From Corynespora cassiicola (taxonomy: Eukaryota; Ascomycota; Dothideomycetes; Pleosporales; Corynesporascaceae), in NCBI GenBank assembly GCA_022059125.1, contig JAEUWY010000002.1:4154001-4218000 (forward strand): a stretch of 64,000 bases of DNA. Direction: 5' to 3'. Shown piece by piece: positions 11,113-23,237 of the stretch (position 1 is the first letter of the stretch; every line of letters begins with the position of its first letter). The notes beneath the pieces were generated by a model, which was given only the letters and a program-made list of their open reading frames with translations, was not told the DNA's origin and made no database searches. The position numbers and the translations under genes were made by a program.

Positions 11113-13867
11113 GGAGACGGGTGCGGGCGCAAAGATAGGCTGCGTGATGGAGGCACACAGGAGGTCATCGAGAAAAAAGGTCCCAGGGCCTGGCTCGGCA
11201 AGGCTCGCTCGTGGGCGCGGAGGTCGGAGGTCGGGGCTCGGGCCGAGAGGAGGTCACGTGGAATCCCGAGCAAGCTCAACGACAAGCGCCGGATCAGGAA
11301 GGGTGCAACGTCAAGTGTCCAACGTCGCACGCCCACTCGCGGCCAGCTTCTCCAGACAAGTTGCCAACGGCTCGCTGCACCGTGTCACGCCGTCTCGAGG
11401 CGGACGGGAAAAACAATGGAGCCTAAATGGACCTCCCGGGACGGGCGGTCGGTCGGGGCAAGGCTGGCAACGGCGCAGACGCTGGCTCGAGGCTCCGTCG
11501 GCGACAGCGTGGACAAGGCTGGAGGCCCTGAACGGCCGCCTCAGATGTCCAAACCCAGGCCTGCGGGCCCGGCGCGGACCAGGGCTCCGCTAGGCCTTCA
11601 AGTCGCTGGAAGCTGGGAGGCGGCAAGGCTAGCGCAAGACATGTCCTTCCGCGACGGCATGCCAGTCCTCTCCCGGCCTAGCACCCTCTGCTCACCACGC
11701 CGCCAGATCGCAGCTTATCGGATCATCCTTCGGCCAACGTGGCGGGACGAGCTGGCTGATTACCGTCGTACACGGGGATCCGTGAGGGCGGTAACGCGAG
11801 ACGCATGTAATGGCCTGGTGTCGTTGCGAGCGAAGCCTGGTGCGAGGACACGCCGTCGATCAGTTGCTACCACCGCTTGGATAGCGGGCGTGGCACAAGG
11901 CTGGCCGGAGGGAGCTCTTGTGTGCTGCGCGACCAAGACGGGCACAGCGAGCACAGCGAGCACAGCACAGCAGAACAATGGGGGGGACGTTTTGTGCCAC
12001 GGCGGAGTGTAGGCTGCGCTGTCACTACATACCGTTCGCGAAGCACTGCTACGACCTGCGGCCCTCGTCGGACCGCAATCCCAAGCTCTGCTCCCAAGCC
12101 GGTGCCCGTCTCGGTGCGCCAGGCGACACGCAACCACCCCAGCCCCCTCGCCATGTGAGGTAACCAGGAGAGCGTTAGATCGGCTTACCGACAGACGGCC
12201 AGCCAAGCCTTCCGGCTCTCTGCACAGAGCCGAATCCTCCTGCTGTGTAACGCACCTGTCCACGCTGCTTGCCAGGTCAAGGCTCGCATGGGCGTTAGTG
12301 GCCGCCGTCAATCAGGGCGCCGTTATGTTTGTCATCCTCCTCCCTGGCCCGTTAGTCGCCCTCCACCCCCCTCCAAGGCCCCAAAAAGCAACCCTCTGGT
12401 GTAGAAGGTTAAATCTGATGATTTGCCGCTAGAGGCGATCTCGCAGCTGTTATCCGATCCTAGTGCTGAACATCTCTTTTCAACGTCCAGTTTGCAGCGT
12501 ACCGCCCGCACGGATTAGGGCTGGGAGCGCCGCGAGAGCCATGTTGGACCGTGTTTTTTTGTTTCTGCGCCCGACGACGTACATACATGTCGAGGCCGCC
12601 CGAGTGAAGACTCCCGCATTCCAGCATCCCCCTCCTTTTGCCGCCAGTTGGGCTGAAGACGCCCAATACGACCTCGGAAAACCTACCCACCGACCGCTCT
12701 CGCTCTCGCAGGACGAAAAAAGCATGGGCAGTCCTGTCAGGACGGCAAGCGACGACGACGAGGAAGCCTCTGCCAGGCCGCATGACCGTTCAAAGCAAGG
12801 ACATGAATCGTTGCGCAAAAAGGACGACAGGCAAACGAGGTGACGGACGGGCATGGATGGACGGTCCCCTCACTCTCTGCCCAGTTGGCCCTCTGCACAC
12901 TGCTGACGGGGGTGTGCAGTGGACGGCGAATGCCACAAATCGAGGCCCACCAAGACCGCCTCTTGCCCGTCCCACATATTGTCTCGATGCAATCAATATC
13001 CAGCAGCAGCTGTCGCTGCCATGTATCCCCGAGAGCAGCCCGCAGCTGGGATCATACCGCGCCCTCGACACCTTGCCTGTGCGTCATCACTCCAGAATGC
13101 CAAACACGACGTCCCCCTCCCCGCCCCATTGGCCATGGCGGCAGAAAAAGTGGTAAAAATTTTCCATTGGCAATGCGAGCCCAGGTAAAACTCGGACGAG
13201 CAGCACACAAGGAGCACGCACCTCCCCCCCCCCAGTCGAATGGGAGAGAAAAGTGAGAAGACCTCGTACGTCGTTTGCGACAGTCTGTGCCACCGCTCAC
13301 AGCGTCGCCCATGGCATGACCCGCATCGCTCTCCCCCCCCTCGCCCGTGGCGGCGACCGCGATTGGCTCGGCCTGATCACCAGAGGGCTATGCGGTAAGA
13401 AGAGCGTGTGCATTACATACATTGCGCCCCTCCATCCAGCCCTCCAGCCATCCACACAAGCCTCCCACCACCATCATCACCATCCATGTCTTCCAGCTGC
13501 ATGCCTGCTTTCTTGCATGTTGCAGTGGCGAGCTCCGGCGAATGCGAATCGTATTGCAATACGCCAGCGGAGCAGCCAGAGGCGGGTGTGATTGAGAAGG
13601 AAAATGCAAAAAAAAAATAAAGTGCGTAGTGATCCGATGGCGAACAAAGAGCGTCGTTCTCGTTCGTCCGCGCAACGGGCCCGCGAGATGCCGCGAGATA
13701 TCGCCAAGGATATGGATGGGTGAGGGCACCCTCTCCCCTCCCCCCTCTCCCCCCCGGGCATGCACGCATGCTGCAGGATGCGCGTCTTGCAGCCAGGCAG
13801 ACGAGCAGAGGGGCAGGACGCCCTTTGTTGAGCCCAAGATTGAGTGAGTGCCCATGATGCGCGCCCG

Positions 13868-13908
<41 letters not shown>
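13868..13908. repeat. (TGA)n microsatellite
   Basis: An uninterrupted 41-bp TGA/ATG/GAT tract of about 13.7 units in non-coding DNA. It generates artefactual poly-Met, poly-Asp and poly-Ser frames on the two strands. Confidence 0.97.
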
Positions 13909-14119
13909 CTGCTTTGCTTTGCCGTCGAGCAGTCAATCCGTTCAGCTGGAGCGACACGCTCCCTCCCTTCCCCGTCCAAAGCAATCAATGCCAACACGCT
14001 CGCCCCCTCATTTCACCCGTCCCTCCCCTTCCCCTCCCCGCGAATCGCATTCACGCCTCAGCTTTCGTTCGCGGGGACGCGATGCGTGCTCACGCCTTGC
14101 CTTGCCTGCGCATACCTCG

Positions 14120-14191
14120 CCCTGCACTGCACTGCACTGCCCTGCCCTGCCCTGCCCTGCCCTGCGCGTCCACCCGCTCGCTCGCTCGCTC
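14120..14191. repeat. (ACTGC/CCTGC)n followed by (GCTC)n tracts
   Basis: Pentanucleotide ACTGC then CCTGC units run to about 14165, followed after a short break by GCTC units at 14174-14191. Their reverse complements occur 200-300 bp downstream. Confidence 0.9.
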
Positions 14192-14336
14192 GCGCGCACG
14201 GCATCGTTTCGCCTGCTGGGAGCAGCGCCCCTCACTTTGCGCTCTGCTCAACCTTTCTCTCTAGTAAGCGCACATGCTGCCCCTCCGATCCACTTACGTG
14301 GCTGGTCAGGTCGGGCTGGGCCGGGCTGGTGGTGCG

Positions 14337-14519
14337 CGCAGGGCAGGGCAGGGCAGGAAAGGAAACACGATGGAGGGGAGGGGGACATGGAGGTAACGGA
14401 GCAGAGGGGCGTCGTTCGCTCCACGTAGCGTACCTCGTAGCGGGCGGGCGGGCATGGACGGGGAGCGAGCGAGCGAGCGAGCGGGCGAGCAAGCGAGGGA
14501 TGGATGGATGGATGGATGG
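14337..14519. repeat. (GGGCA)n, (GAGC)n and (GGAT)n tracts
   Basis: GGGCA units at 14338-14357, GAGC units at about 14463-14482 and GGAT units at about 14499-14519. The first two are reverse complements of the tracts at 14120-14191. Confidence 0.9.
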
Positions 14520-15737
14520 CACAAGCAACATGGCGGGGAAGCAAAAGGCTCAAGCTCCTGTTCAAGCTCAAGCTACTTACCCATGCAAAGTTCATCCCAA
14601 AGCCAAAAAAAACAAATAATCGTCCTAAGATTAGGAAAGGAAACCGCGCCTCTCCAAGTGAAATCTGACATTAGATTCGAGCGAGGGGCGCGCCAAAGGA
14701 ACTCTTTTTTTTTCTTTCAAAAAACGCAAATTCATGTGATTGCTGCAAAATCTCAAAATACTGATACAGAGGTTTGCTCTCAGCGGAGGTCGCTGAGGAC
14801 ACACGAGGGGGGGTGTAAGGAAGACACGCTTCAAAGTGTATGGGAGAAAGGGAAATACACTCGAAACGAAGCCGTTCCGCCGCCCACCCCCTCATTCCTT
14901 CTTACCCCGCCTTACTGGAGGACGGGCTGATTGACTGACTGGCTTTGCTCCCGCCTCCCCATCCCATCTCCGACATGTCATCTGAGCATCCTTTCCCCCT
15001 CCGGGCTCATCTCCCCTTCCCCCCCTTCATCCCCCTTTGAAACGCGACCAAAAAAGTAATATTTGCAAAGAAGGGAATGAAGCATACAATTGTTTCAAAG
15101 CGCCGTACTGCATGCACCATGCCCAGGCCCAGAGAAATAGAGATTGAAAGGTTTGAGGAAATCCAATTTTGTTGTAGGAGGAAAGCTTGTCGCGTCAAAG
15201 TGGGACGGAGAGGGGAAAGGAAAGAAAAGAAAAAGACGCGCCAACGTACAAGGAGGCATTACTGAGGCAGAGAGAAACAGGCCCGTCCATCAAGTACAGG
15301 AACAATGTCTATCTTTTTTTTGGTTGTTGACTAGCTCCCGTATTTTTTGTCCTTTTTGTTCTTCAACGTACGGCGTGTCGAGAGATGAAAGTGTTCCACG
15401 CTCACCCCATTGCGTGTCGCCCTTGCCAGGAAAATTCCCCAGTTCAAAGAAGAAGAAAAAAGTCATGATTGTTCCGGTCCGTGAACACCGCGAAGAAGAA
15501 ACATACAGCCGCCCCCGGGTGAAAATGCATGTCGAAACAGAAGAATGCTAAAACCATCCCATGCATCCTTGGCAGAAAATGCAAAGGTTCCTCCGGAACA
15601 AGTTCGTTAGGAATTGCCGACCGTAGGAACGAGACAGGGGATGTAGATGTATTTTGAGACGTTTATTGTTGGAAGTTGTTCGAGTTCGCATCCGCTACCG
15701 AACCGTCAGCCGGCCATGTGACTAAGACATTCCGGGG

Positions 15738-17338
15738 CTAATGACCTTGCTGGTACATTTGCGGGTTCTGACCGTACGGCGACTGGGGATAACTGCTGCT
15801 GTTACTATTGGGACTGTTGTACGAGGCGGAGCCGTTGGGAGCGGGGCCGGCATACTGTGCCATTCCCTCTGGAAGTCCAGGGCTCTGCGTCCCATACTGG
15901 GGGGCTGCAGAGTTGCCAGAGGCTGCGGGTTGATAGCCGATGGGGGGCAGTTGGTTGTGACCTGGCGCTTGGCCTGGCACGGCGACAGCCTGTCGCATCT
16001 GGCCGTAGACGGGAGCGTCGGTGCCGTTGTCATGGGCACGCTGCTGGTCCGCCTGTCGCTGACGGTCCTCCTCAGCCTTGCGCTGCTGCTCTTCCTCCTT
16101 CTTCTTGGCCTTCCATTCCTTGCGAATTTCTTTGAACTCTGTGGTGTCGTCGAGTTAGCAACCATATAATACGTGAATTAAGGAAATGCCAAGATTGCAA
16201 GGCAAGGGTCGACAGTGGCTAGCCTCCGTCATCTGAGGCTATCCGTCCCAGCGGGAACACCAGCGCAAATAGGCGCAGCACCAACACCATCCTAAAGAGC
16301 TAGCCTATACAAGGACCGAAATACGGGTCGCCCCGCGAACATCAAAATCGTCTAAAACGACCACGTTGAAGAAGACAGAAAAAATGCGCGTACCTTCTGG
16401 AGTGCGCTTCGCGCCATGCGACTGCATGGTGACGTGCGCATTCAAGTGGTTCAGGGTGCCGTAGGCCTTTTCGCAGCCATTCCACCCGCATTTGTACATG
16501 CGCTCGATTTCCTCGTAGCGCCGCCTGGGGCGCTTGTGCTGTTGGGCGCCGGGGATCGGCACGAAGGAGTAGACGGTAGACAACGGGTGGCCGCCCTGGA
16601 ACTGAATAGTTAGCTATTTTGAGCTCTAAGACGGGGCGCGATTGTGTTTGGGGAAAATTTTGATTTTCCGCCAAAAGCAAAATGTCGCGCGAAAAAGCGA
16701 CCTACCGTGGGGGGTCTCTGGACGGGCGAAACCATGGCGGGAGCGGGCGGGCCAGAGGTCGAAGGGTGAGGGTACCCCATGGGATGCTGGGGGTAGTGGC
16801 CTGCCCATTCTGGTCGCGAAGGGTACATGGGCGTGGTGGGCTGGCCCGGGTAGTGCTGCATGTCGTGATGCGGGGTGTAGGGAGAGTATTGACCGTGTTG
16901 CGGGTAGGTAGGGCTCGTGGCAGCGGCGATTGATGGATCTATAGGAACATCCGAGTCAGATTTTAGTTGTTGAGGCTGATGGTCATTTGTTTGGCCATCT
17001 GAAAGAGGCATTGACGGACTTTGTTGTTGCGCCATACCTCCTGCTGCTGCCCCTTGAGCGCTAGGTGGGTATGAACGTTGAAGGTACTCCGGAAACGACC
17101 CTGAGCGGGCAGAAGACGGATTGAGCTGGTACTCGGAGGTGGGGGTGGCCGAGTTGGAGTAGTTGTTGGCTCGAGGATCTTGTCCTTGAGGGTACTGCGC
17201 AACAGATGCTTGATCTGTGGGCTCGGGTTCAGAAGGAGGTTGTGGAAAGGTCGGATAGGGCTCGCTCAAACCTGACTGCGGATAATCCGATGGTCTTCCG
17301 TCCATAGACTGTAATGGGTCTTGGTGAAGTAGTTGCAC
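15738..17338 (-). CDS. con7: Con7-type C2H2 zinc-finger transcription factor
   Basis: Three exons on the minus strand: 16706-17338, 16394-16601 and 15738-16138 (introns 104 and 255 bp), 413 aa. Residues 1-211 are Pro/Gln/Ser-rich with many YPQ repeats. A basic stretch KRPRRRYEEIERMY precedes one C2H2 finger (Cys249, Cys254, His267, His273, C-x4-C-x12-H-x5-H). A charged helix EEFKEIRKEWKAKKKEEEQQ follows, then a Gln/Asn/Pro tail. The finger plus flanks is diagnostic of Con7, a regulator of conidium/appressorium morphogenesis and cell-wall genes in Magnaporthe and Fusarium. The start could instead be the Met at 17305 (MDGRPSDYPQ). Intron 1 has tandem acceptors 6 bp apart. Confidence 0.9.
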
Positions 17339-18607
17339 CTCAGCTTTTGGAGCTTAGGTTGGTTGCGCGCGCTGTCGAAAGAAGAGGAAAGGCCTGGGAG
17401 ATATGACGGTTTGCCAACCGTCGCCGGATGATTTGCCGCGGTCACAGGGAGACAGGCAGCTAAGACTAGGACGAGGGACGGAAGCGGCCAAGGCAGTGCA
17501 CAGCCAGAGAACCGGAGAATGGAAATGTTGACAGGACACGATAGCGTGGACCTTAAACGCGGATGATTTGCAGACGGTCTGTTTTCCAGAGCGCCCAGGT
17601 GGAGGGGACAAGCGGTTCGGCAGATTTGCGCCGTCGAAGATAACGCACGGAAGACGCAAGTTGGTAGCCAAACGGGCAGGGAAGACGGGCGAGAGCTAGT
17701 GGGCAGCTTAGGGCAGCTGTGGGCTGAGGGCTCTCGAATCGCGGAGGGGATGGCGCGGTGCAGAATGAGGTGCAACGCAAAGGTTGCACGAGTAATTGCT
17801 AGCGGTGAAAGAGGTCGCGCTGGGGGTCGGCTTGGGGGCAGGCAAGTGGGTTTGGGAAGGATGCAGCTAGCGGCAGCGCGGTCGAAGGTAACTCGGTTTG
17901 GGTGGCGTTGTGCCCTTGAAAAAGGTGTGGCACCAATCGAGTCGATAGGAGGGGGACGCCGCCTGCCCAGGCTGACTTAGCACACTCGATGAGGTAATGG
18001 TCGGCCGTGCGTGGAGCCTGACGAGGGGGCAGGGCAGTGGAGGTCAGTGAGGGCAAGGTGACTTTAGGACGACCGGGGGGCGTTGAGATCGGTTGAGCCG
18101 AGCCGTGTTGATGGGAAAAGGTGCTGTTCTGAGAGGGCGCTAGCTCGGGCAGCTAAGACGTGGATGGCCTGGCGTTGAGACAGGGCCGAGGGCACGAGAG
18201 ACGCTGGGGGGGATTTTGGCTTTTGTGGGCTTTGGGGCTTTGGGGCGCACTTGGGAGCCTTGAGCAGCGCAGGCTGGGAGGGACGCGCGGGGAGTCGAGC
18301 GCTGGCTGTGGTAGGCCGTACCGCTGGTGGGCGGGCGTGGGTGGGCGTGCGCTAGGCGGGTCAGCGCCCGGGTTGGCGTCGATTTCGCACAGTCGAGAGG
18401 CTGTATTTTTTTCCTCTCGCCAGAGGGTGCCAGGCTCCGCAGTCGCGCACTCGCAGCGCACAGGGCAGGGGCCCAGCGAGGACCCAGAGGACCCAGAGGG
18501 GAGCACGGGGCAGCGGGCAGCGGGCACAGAGCACGCTCGTCAGTCGCCCGCTCGCTCGATGCTGGCTGGTTGATGCCGGCCGATGCTGGATGCTGGGTGC
18601 TTGGGAT

Positions 18608-18670
18608 GCTGCTGGCTGCTGGCTGCTGGCTGGGGCGCTGGGGCGCTGGGGCGCTGGAGCGCTGGGGGGG
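18608..18670. repeat. GCTG/GGCGCTG-rich short tandem repeat
   Basis: GCTGCTGGCTGCTGGCTG passes into GGGGCGCTG units and ends in a run of eight G. Non-coding low-complexity DNA. Confidence 0.9.
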
Positions 18671-21600
18671 GCCAGAAATAAAGTCGGGCCGTCGTCGGCA
18701 GAGCTGGTTTAGGTTTCACTCTCTCCACCCCAGGGCCACTCGATGCTTCCCTGCTTCTCTTACTTCCCAAAACCTCAACTGCGCCGAGCGTGCCGAGTGA
18801 TCAGCCTCTCGTCCGGCCGCTTTCCCGTCCGAAACGTCTCCACTCGCGAAGAGCTGCCTGCGCGGGGATGGAGTGCGAGGGCGCGTGTGAAGGTGGGTGC
18901 GTGCGTGCGTGCGCGAGAGGAGCAATGCAATGCCGTGGGGCCCAGAGTGGCCGTGGCCGTCGCCGTAACAGCAGCGGCCGCCGCGGGCGCCTGGACGTGT
19001 TTTTTCACGTTTTGACGTGCACGCCGGGGCACGTCGCGCTAGGCTGGTGCGTCGACGACGGGGGGGAGGGGGGCAGCGGAGAATTGGACAGGCACGGGAG
19101 GCTGGGAGGCGCGCGAGCCTGGGACTCTCTACGGGGGCCTGGGGAGCTACAGGAGCTGGCTGGCAGCCGGCGGCGGGTCGCACGTGTAGCACGGCGGGAG
19201 TCGGATCTGGTGTTGTCGCTCGGGCGCGGCGAGGGAACGCGCTGGCGCTCTGGCTCTGGCTGGGCGGGCGACGAGACTGGCGGCGGGCGGGCAGCCAGGG
19301 CAGGGCAGGCAGGGCAGGGCAGGCACAGATTCGCGATGCAGTCGCGATGCAGTCTAGCGACGAGAGCGGGAAGGTGCGAGGTGCGAGGGTGCCGCGGTGG
19401 CGAGAGAGGGAAGGAGAGAGCGGCTAGCCTCGCGAGAAAAACCGCCCGACGAGGCAGCAGCAGCCTGCAGCGCCTGCCCTCTGCACGGCACGCCCGGGAT
19501 GTGCTTAGTCAGCCGCGGTTTTCCGCCGCGTCCGAGGGCAGCGGGCAGCCTGGAGCAGCCTGCTGGTGCTGGCGCTGGCCTGCTGCCGGCCTGCTGCTGG
19601 CCCTGCACACACATGCCCCCCCTCCCCCTCGCCCCTCGCCCATGCCCGACCAGCCTCCGCTGCCCGGGCGCCAGCCAGGGCTCTCCCGCGGACCGTCTTT
19701 GTTGGTGCGCTGCCGCCGACGCCGCCCGCCGCTGCTGGCTGCTTGATCTCCCTCGAAGCGTGCGCGCGCCTGCGCCCGCCGCTGTCCGCACGACGTGCAA
19801 AGAAGACTTCAGCGATGCCATGAGGCTGAAGGCTAGCTGCGCGCTAGAAGCCTCGAAGGTGCAGGGAACGCATTCCAGGGACGTTGGGGCTAGGGCGCGC
19901 TCGTTTGGGGAAGCACGCGGTCCTCGACGTCGACAACCGCCAACCTCACCTCACCAGATCCGCCTTGCTCTGCTCTGGCCCGCCCTGCACCGCTGCACCG
20001 CACTGCATCCCCCCTTCTGCCATGCTCCAGCCCACCCACCCTCCCACGGAATGCCCGTCTGTCGCATCCACCTGCTCTTTCGCCAGGCCGAGGTCCACGG
20101 ACGGACCCGGCTGCAGCACCGGCCGAGCAAAATGCGAGCCAATATTGCCAGACGGCACAGAGACTGATCGCGGAGCGGCAACACTGACCAGTGCGTGCAG
20201 CGTCACGATGCGAACGCACTGTGACTGGCCCGTCTTGCGGTGTGCAAACAGCAGCATGTGGAGCACGCGGCATTGCCTCTCTCCCCTTCTGCTCGCCACG
20301 CCCGCTGGGCCCTCAGTGCTCCACCGCTCTCGCCCATCGTACCGTACCTAGGTACCGCTCTGCTACCGTATCATCGACCCCCTCTGCCAATTTTCCACAC
20401 CCAGTCCACTGTCCGCCATCCATAACCCACAGCAAACCCACAACCCGCCGTCCTCGCCGTCCTCAGGCAGCAGCAGCCGACGCCTCCCGTCAGCCCGCCC
20501 TCAGCTTTCAAAGCTGACCCGCTGCTGATCGAGCTTCGTCTCCGATGAGTCGTCGACTGACACGACCTGCCCACAGTGCCCGCAATGCCGGTAAAACCCG
20601 TGCTCTACTGGGCTCCTGGCTGCTGTTGTCTCCGGGCTCCGTGTTCTCCGCCCTGCTCTCAGCACAGCCATTGTCAATGATTATTGACCTTGCTCACCCG
20701 CCCCGCGGAGGAGGCGTCGCCCCTCTTTGCCCTTCCTGGCAGGGCCGCCATTGCCATGGCCAGTTTCAGCCTCGCCCAATTTGCCCGACACCTCCCCAAT
20801 CTCCATTGCAATGTCTGCTCCAGGGCGTGGGCGCCGGTGGCTATTTTCCGGTGTGCTATGATAGTGCTCTGTCTGATATCATAACGTGGCTGGCCGCCAT
20901 GTCAGCAGACTCACGGTTGCTGCGCTCCCAAAGCTTGGCCGGCAACATGCGCCGACGGAGCTGCGGTGCTTGCAGCTTCGCGCCCAGGTAGGCATAGAGG
21001 CATAACGGCATGCGTGCTGCTGCTGCTGCCACTGCTGCTGCGAGGTGGGCATGGGATGCACTCGAGGAGGTGCGGCTAGCTCCCTGTGTCGCTGCCGACT
21101 TATGAAAAAGCGGGGCCCGCCGACGCCCTGCTGTCTTGTTCGTTTTGCTGCATCTGGGCCGTCTCATAAACGTCAGGAAGAAATCTCTCATTTGCTCCTC
21201 TGCCCAGAGCAGCAAATCACACGGCCGGGAGCCTCTGTATCACGATATGAGACAAGGTTACCGACATTGGGCAGAATATTGGACGTTGGAATGGCATTAC
21301 GGGGTCGGCATGCATCCTTTATCGACTCCAAGAATAGCCATTCGCCCGCCTGCATCCGATCGCTTCTGCAAACGAGATTGGTCGACGTTGGCATTTTTTT
21401 CCTTGTGCTGTCTGGGGCGCGTCAGAGGACAACGTCGTCGTCGTAGTCGTCTGGGAGCGGAGCAGAGTCGAGGCCGCGAGCGAGCCTGCACGGCGGCATC
21501 AGACTTCACAGACGCTAAACCCACGGCCCTAGCCCCAAACATGAGCAATGCCATTTTTCCCATGCGGTCGGCGGACGAAAGCACGCTTCCACTTTTTTTT

Positions 21601-23179
21601 CCTGTGCCTCGAAGCCCAGCCCGAACCTGAGCGCGCTGCCCAGGCGGCCGTGCTATCGATCAAGATGGCGCGCACGGCCCTGGCCGAGGGATGCAGGCCA
21701 CCCCTGATTGGAGTGTTTGCACCTTGGGGCACCCTGATCCGACCCGGGATGGACAACCAGATGCCGCTATTTCCATGACGCACTTGCGCCGTGACGCCGT
21801 CTACGGGTGCGGGAGCACCATCAATCACGACGCGGACATGGCATCGACGGGTCCTCGACCAGTTCGCAACTCAGTTTCGACGTCGCCCGCTCTGGCCTGT
21901 CGGCCCTTGGACGCGCTGCGCGTTCCCACTCGATATCACGGCACATGAGGCCCAAAGTTGACTCGCCGAATCGACGGCCACTGTGGAAAATCAGGCCCAG
22001 GCAGGCGAATGAGAGGCCTTCCAATGCGCGTCCCAGCACCCTCGGCTTGGCGGGGCCTGCGAGCCCGCGAACAGGGTCTCCCAGCCATGCGCGACAAGAG
22101 GGCGGGAGAGCTCCGCCCAGCGGCCCAGCAGCTTAGCAGCTTAGCAGCCCAGCGCGCGCCGGCGGCCGTTCTTGTCATCGAGGCTGGCCGCCGCCCCTTT
22201 GCAACCCGCCCGCCGCCTGCATTTGGGGCTCTTCCGCGCGACGGCGGCCGGCGAGATCGCTGGGAGTGGCAGAAATCTCAGTGCGAACGTATGACCCGGC
22301 GCGATGACACGCCAGTATTAGCCACCGACCGTGCGGCTAACGTTAGCACGGCCCTCGTCCAGGAACACGTCGGTCGGTCGACAGGTGCTTTGGAACAGGC
22401 GGGTGACGTGACAAGGGGGCCTCCCCTGCCCCCAGTGCCAAGTGGGTCCTGTGGCTTTCCCACTTCCTCGGCGGAATAGGGGTCATAATTTGGCCGACAC
22501 CTCACGTGGCGGCGCCTTGCATGCTGGACCGTGAGGCGCGGGCCCCGTGTGCGCCATCTGGGAGCGACCAAATGGCCTGGCGACCCATGCCTCCCCATGG
22601 CCCCCCCATGCCCTCACGCTTCCGGACAGCCGGGAATGGTAGGCCGATACGGAGCTTGCATGGCCGACTTGCTGACCGACCGCAAATGGAGCCGTTGTGG
22701 CCATGGGCCATGGCATGCCGTTTGATCGGGAGGATCCAACATGGTGCCTGCGGCCTGCGATGGCTCTGCTGCAGGCGCACACCAATACGTCCGCCTACAT
22801 GCTGATGACAGCTAGGACGCTGTGTATACGTCGCCCGCCCACGACGCACGCCCCAGAGCGCCCTCCCATTCGTCCAGGCGGCCTACCTTCCTCTTGCAAC
22901 CCCCCCGCTGACGACGAGTGCTCAAACGGCTCCTAGCGCCGAAATGCTGTACGAGGCGTCGAGGAGTAGAACCCCACAGAATCCATGTCGGATCGTCTTC
23001 CTCTCCTAGTAGTGGCCCAGGCGCCTGAGGCATTAAGTGATGGAGATCATATGTGATGGATTAATGATGGGCCAGGTTGTGCAGCAATTCGAGCCGAGGA
23101 CCGGACATGGCAGACGCTCCGCTGGAGCAATGCATGTTGCCCGCCCTGCCCTCAACTCGACTCAACTCAGGACACGGCC

Positions 23180-23237
23180 GACAGACAGACAGACAGACAA
23201 CCGACGGCAGGCGGCAGGCGGCAGACGGCAGACGGCA
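23180..23237. repeat. (ACAG)n then GGCAGGC/GGCAGAC repeats
   Basis: About five ACAG units (23180-23199) followed by four to five GGCAGGC/GGCAGAC units. No coding frame supported. Confidence 0.9.

Larger units (their letters stand above)
11113..15737. other. Gene-poor GC-rich region with simple repeats
   Basis: About 4.6 kb between the PPR start and the Con7-type stop with no gene I can support. Open frames are long only because of the high GC content, and they overlap on both strands. Simple repeats cluster at 13.8-14.5 kb. From about 14.6 to 15.7 kb the DNA is richer in A/T runs and may include the 3' UTR of the Con7-type gene. Confidence 0.5.

Noticed and set aside
13388..13997. Frames encoding poly-Ser, poly-Ile or poly-Met
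   Set aside because: They are translations of the (TGA)n microsatellite and its flanks on both strands, not genes.
17699..22849. Many long overlapping frames on both strands in GC-rich DNA
   Set aside because: High GC removes stop codons. The frames overlap one another, show Arg/Ala/Pro/Gly-rich low complexity, and have no domains or intron signals.
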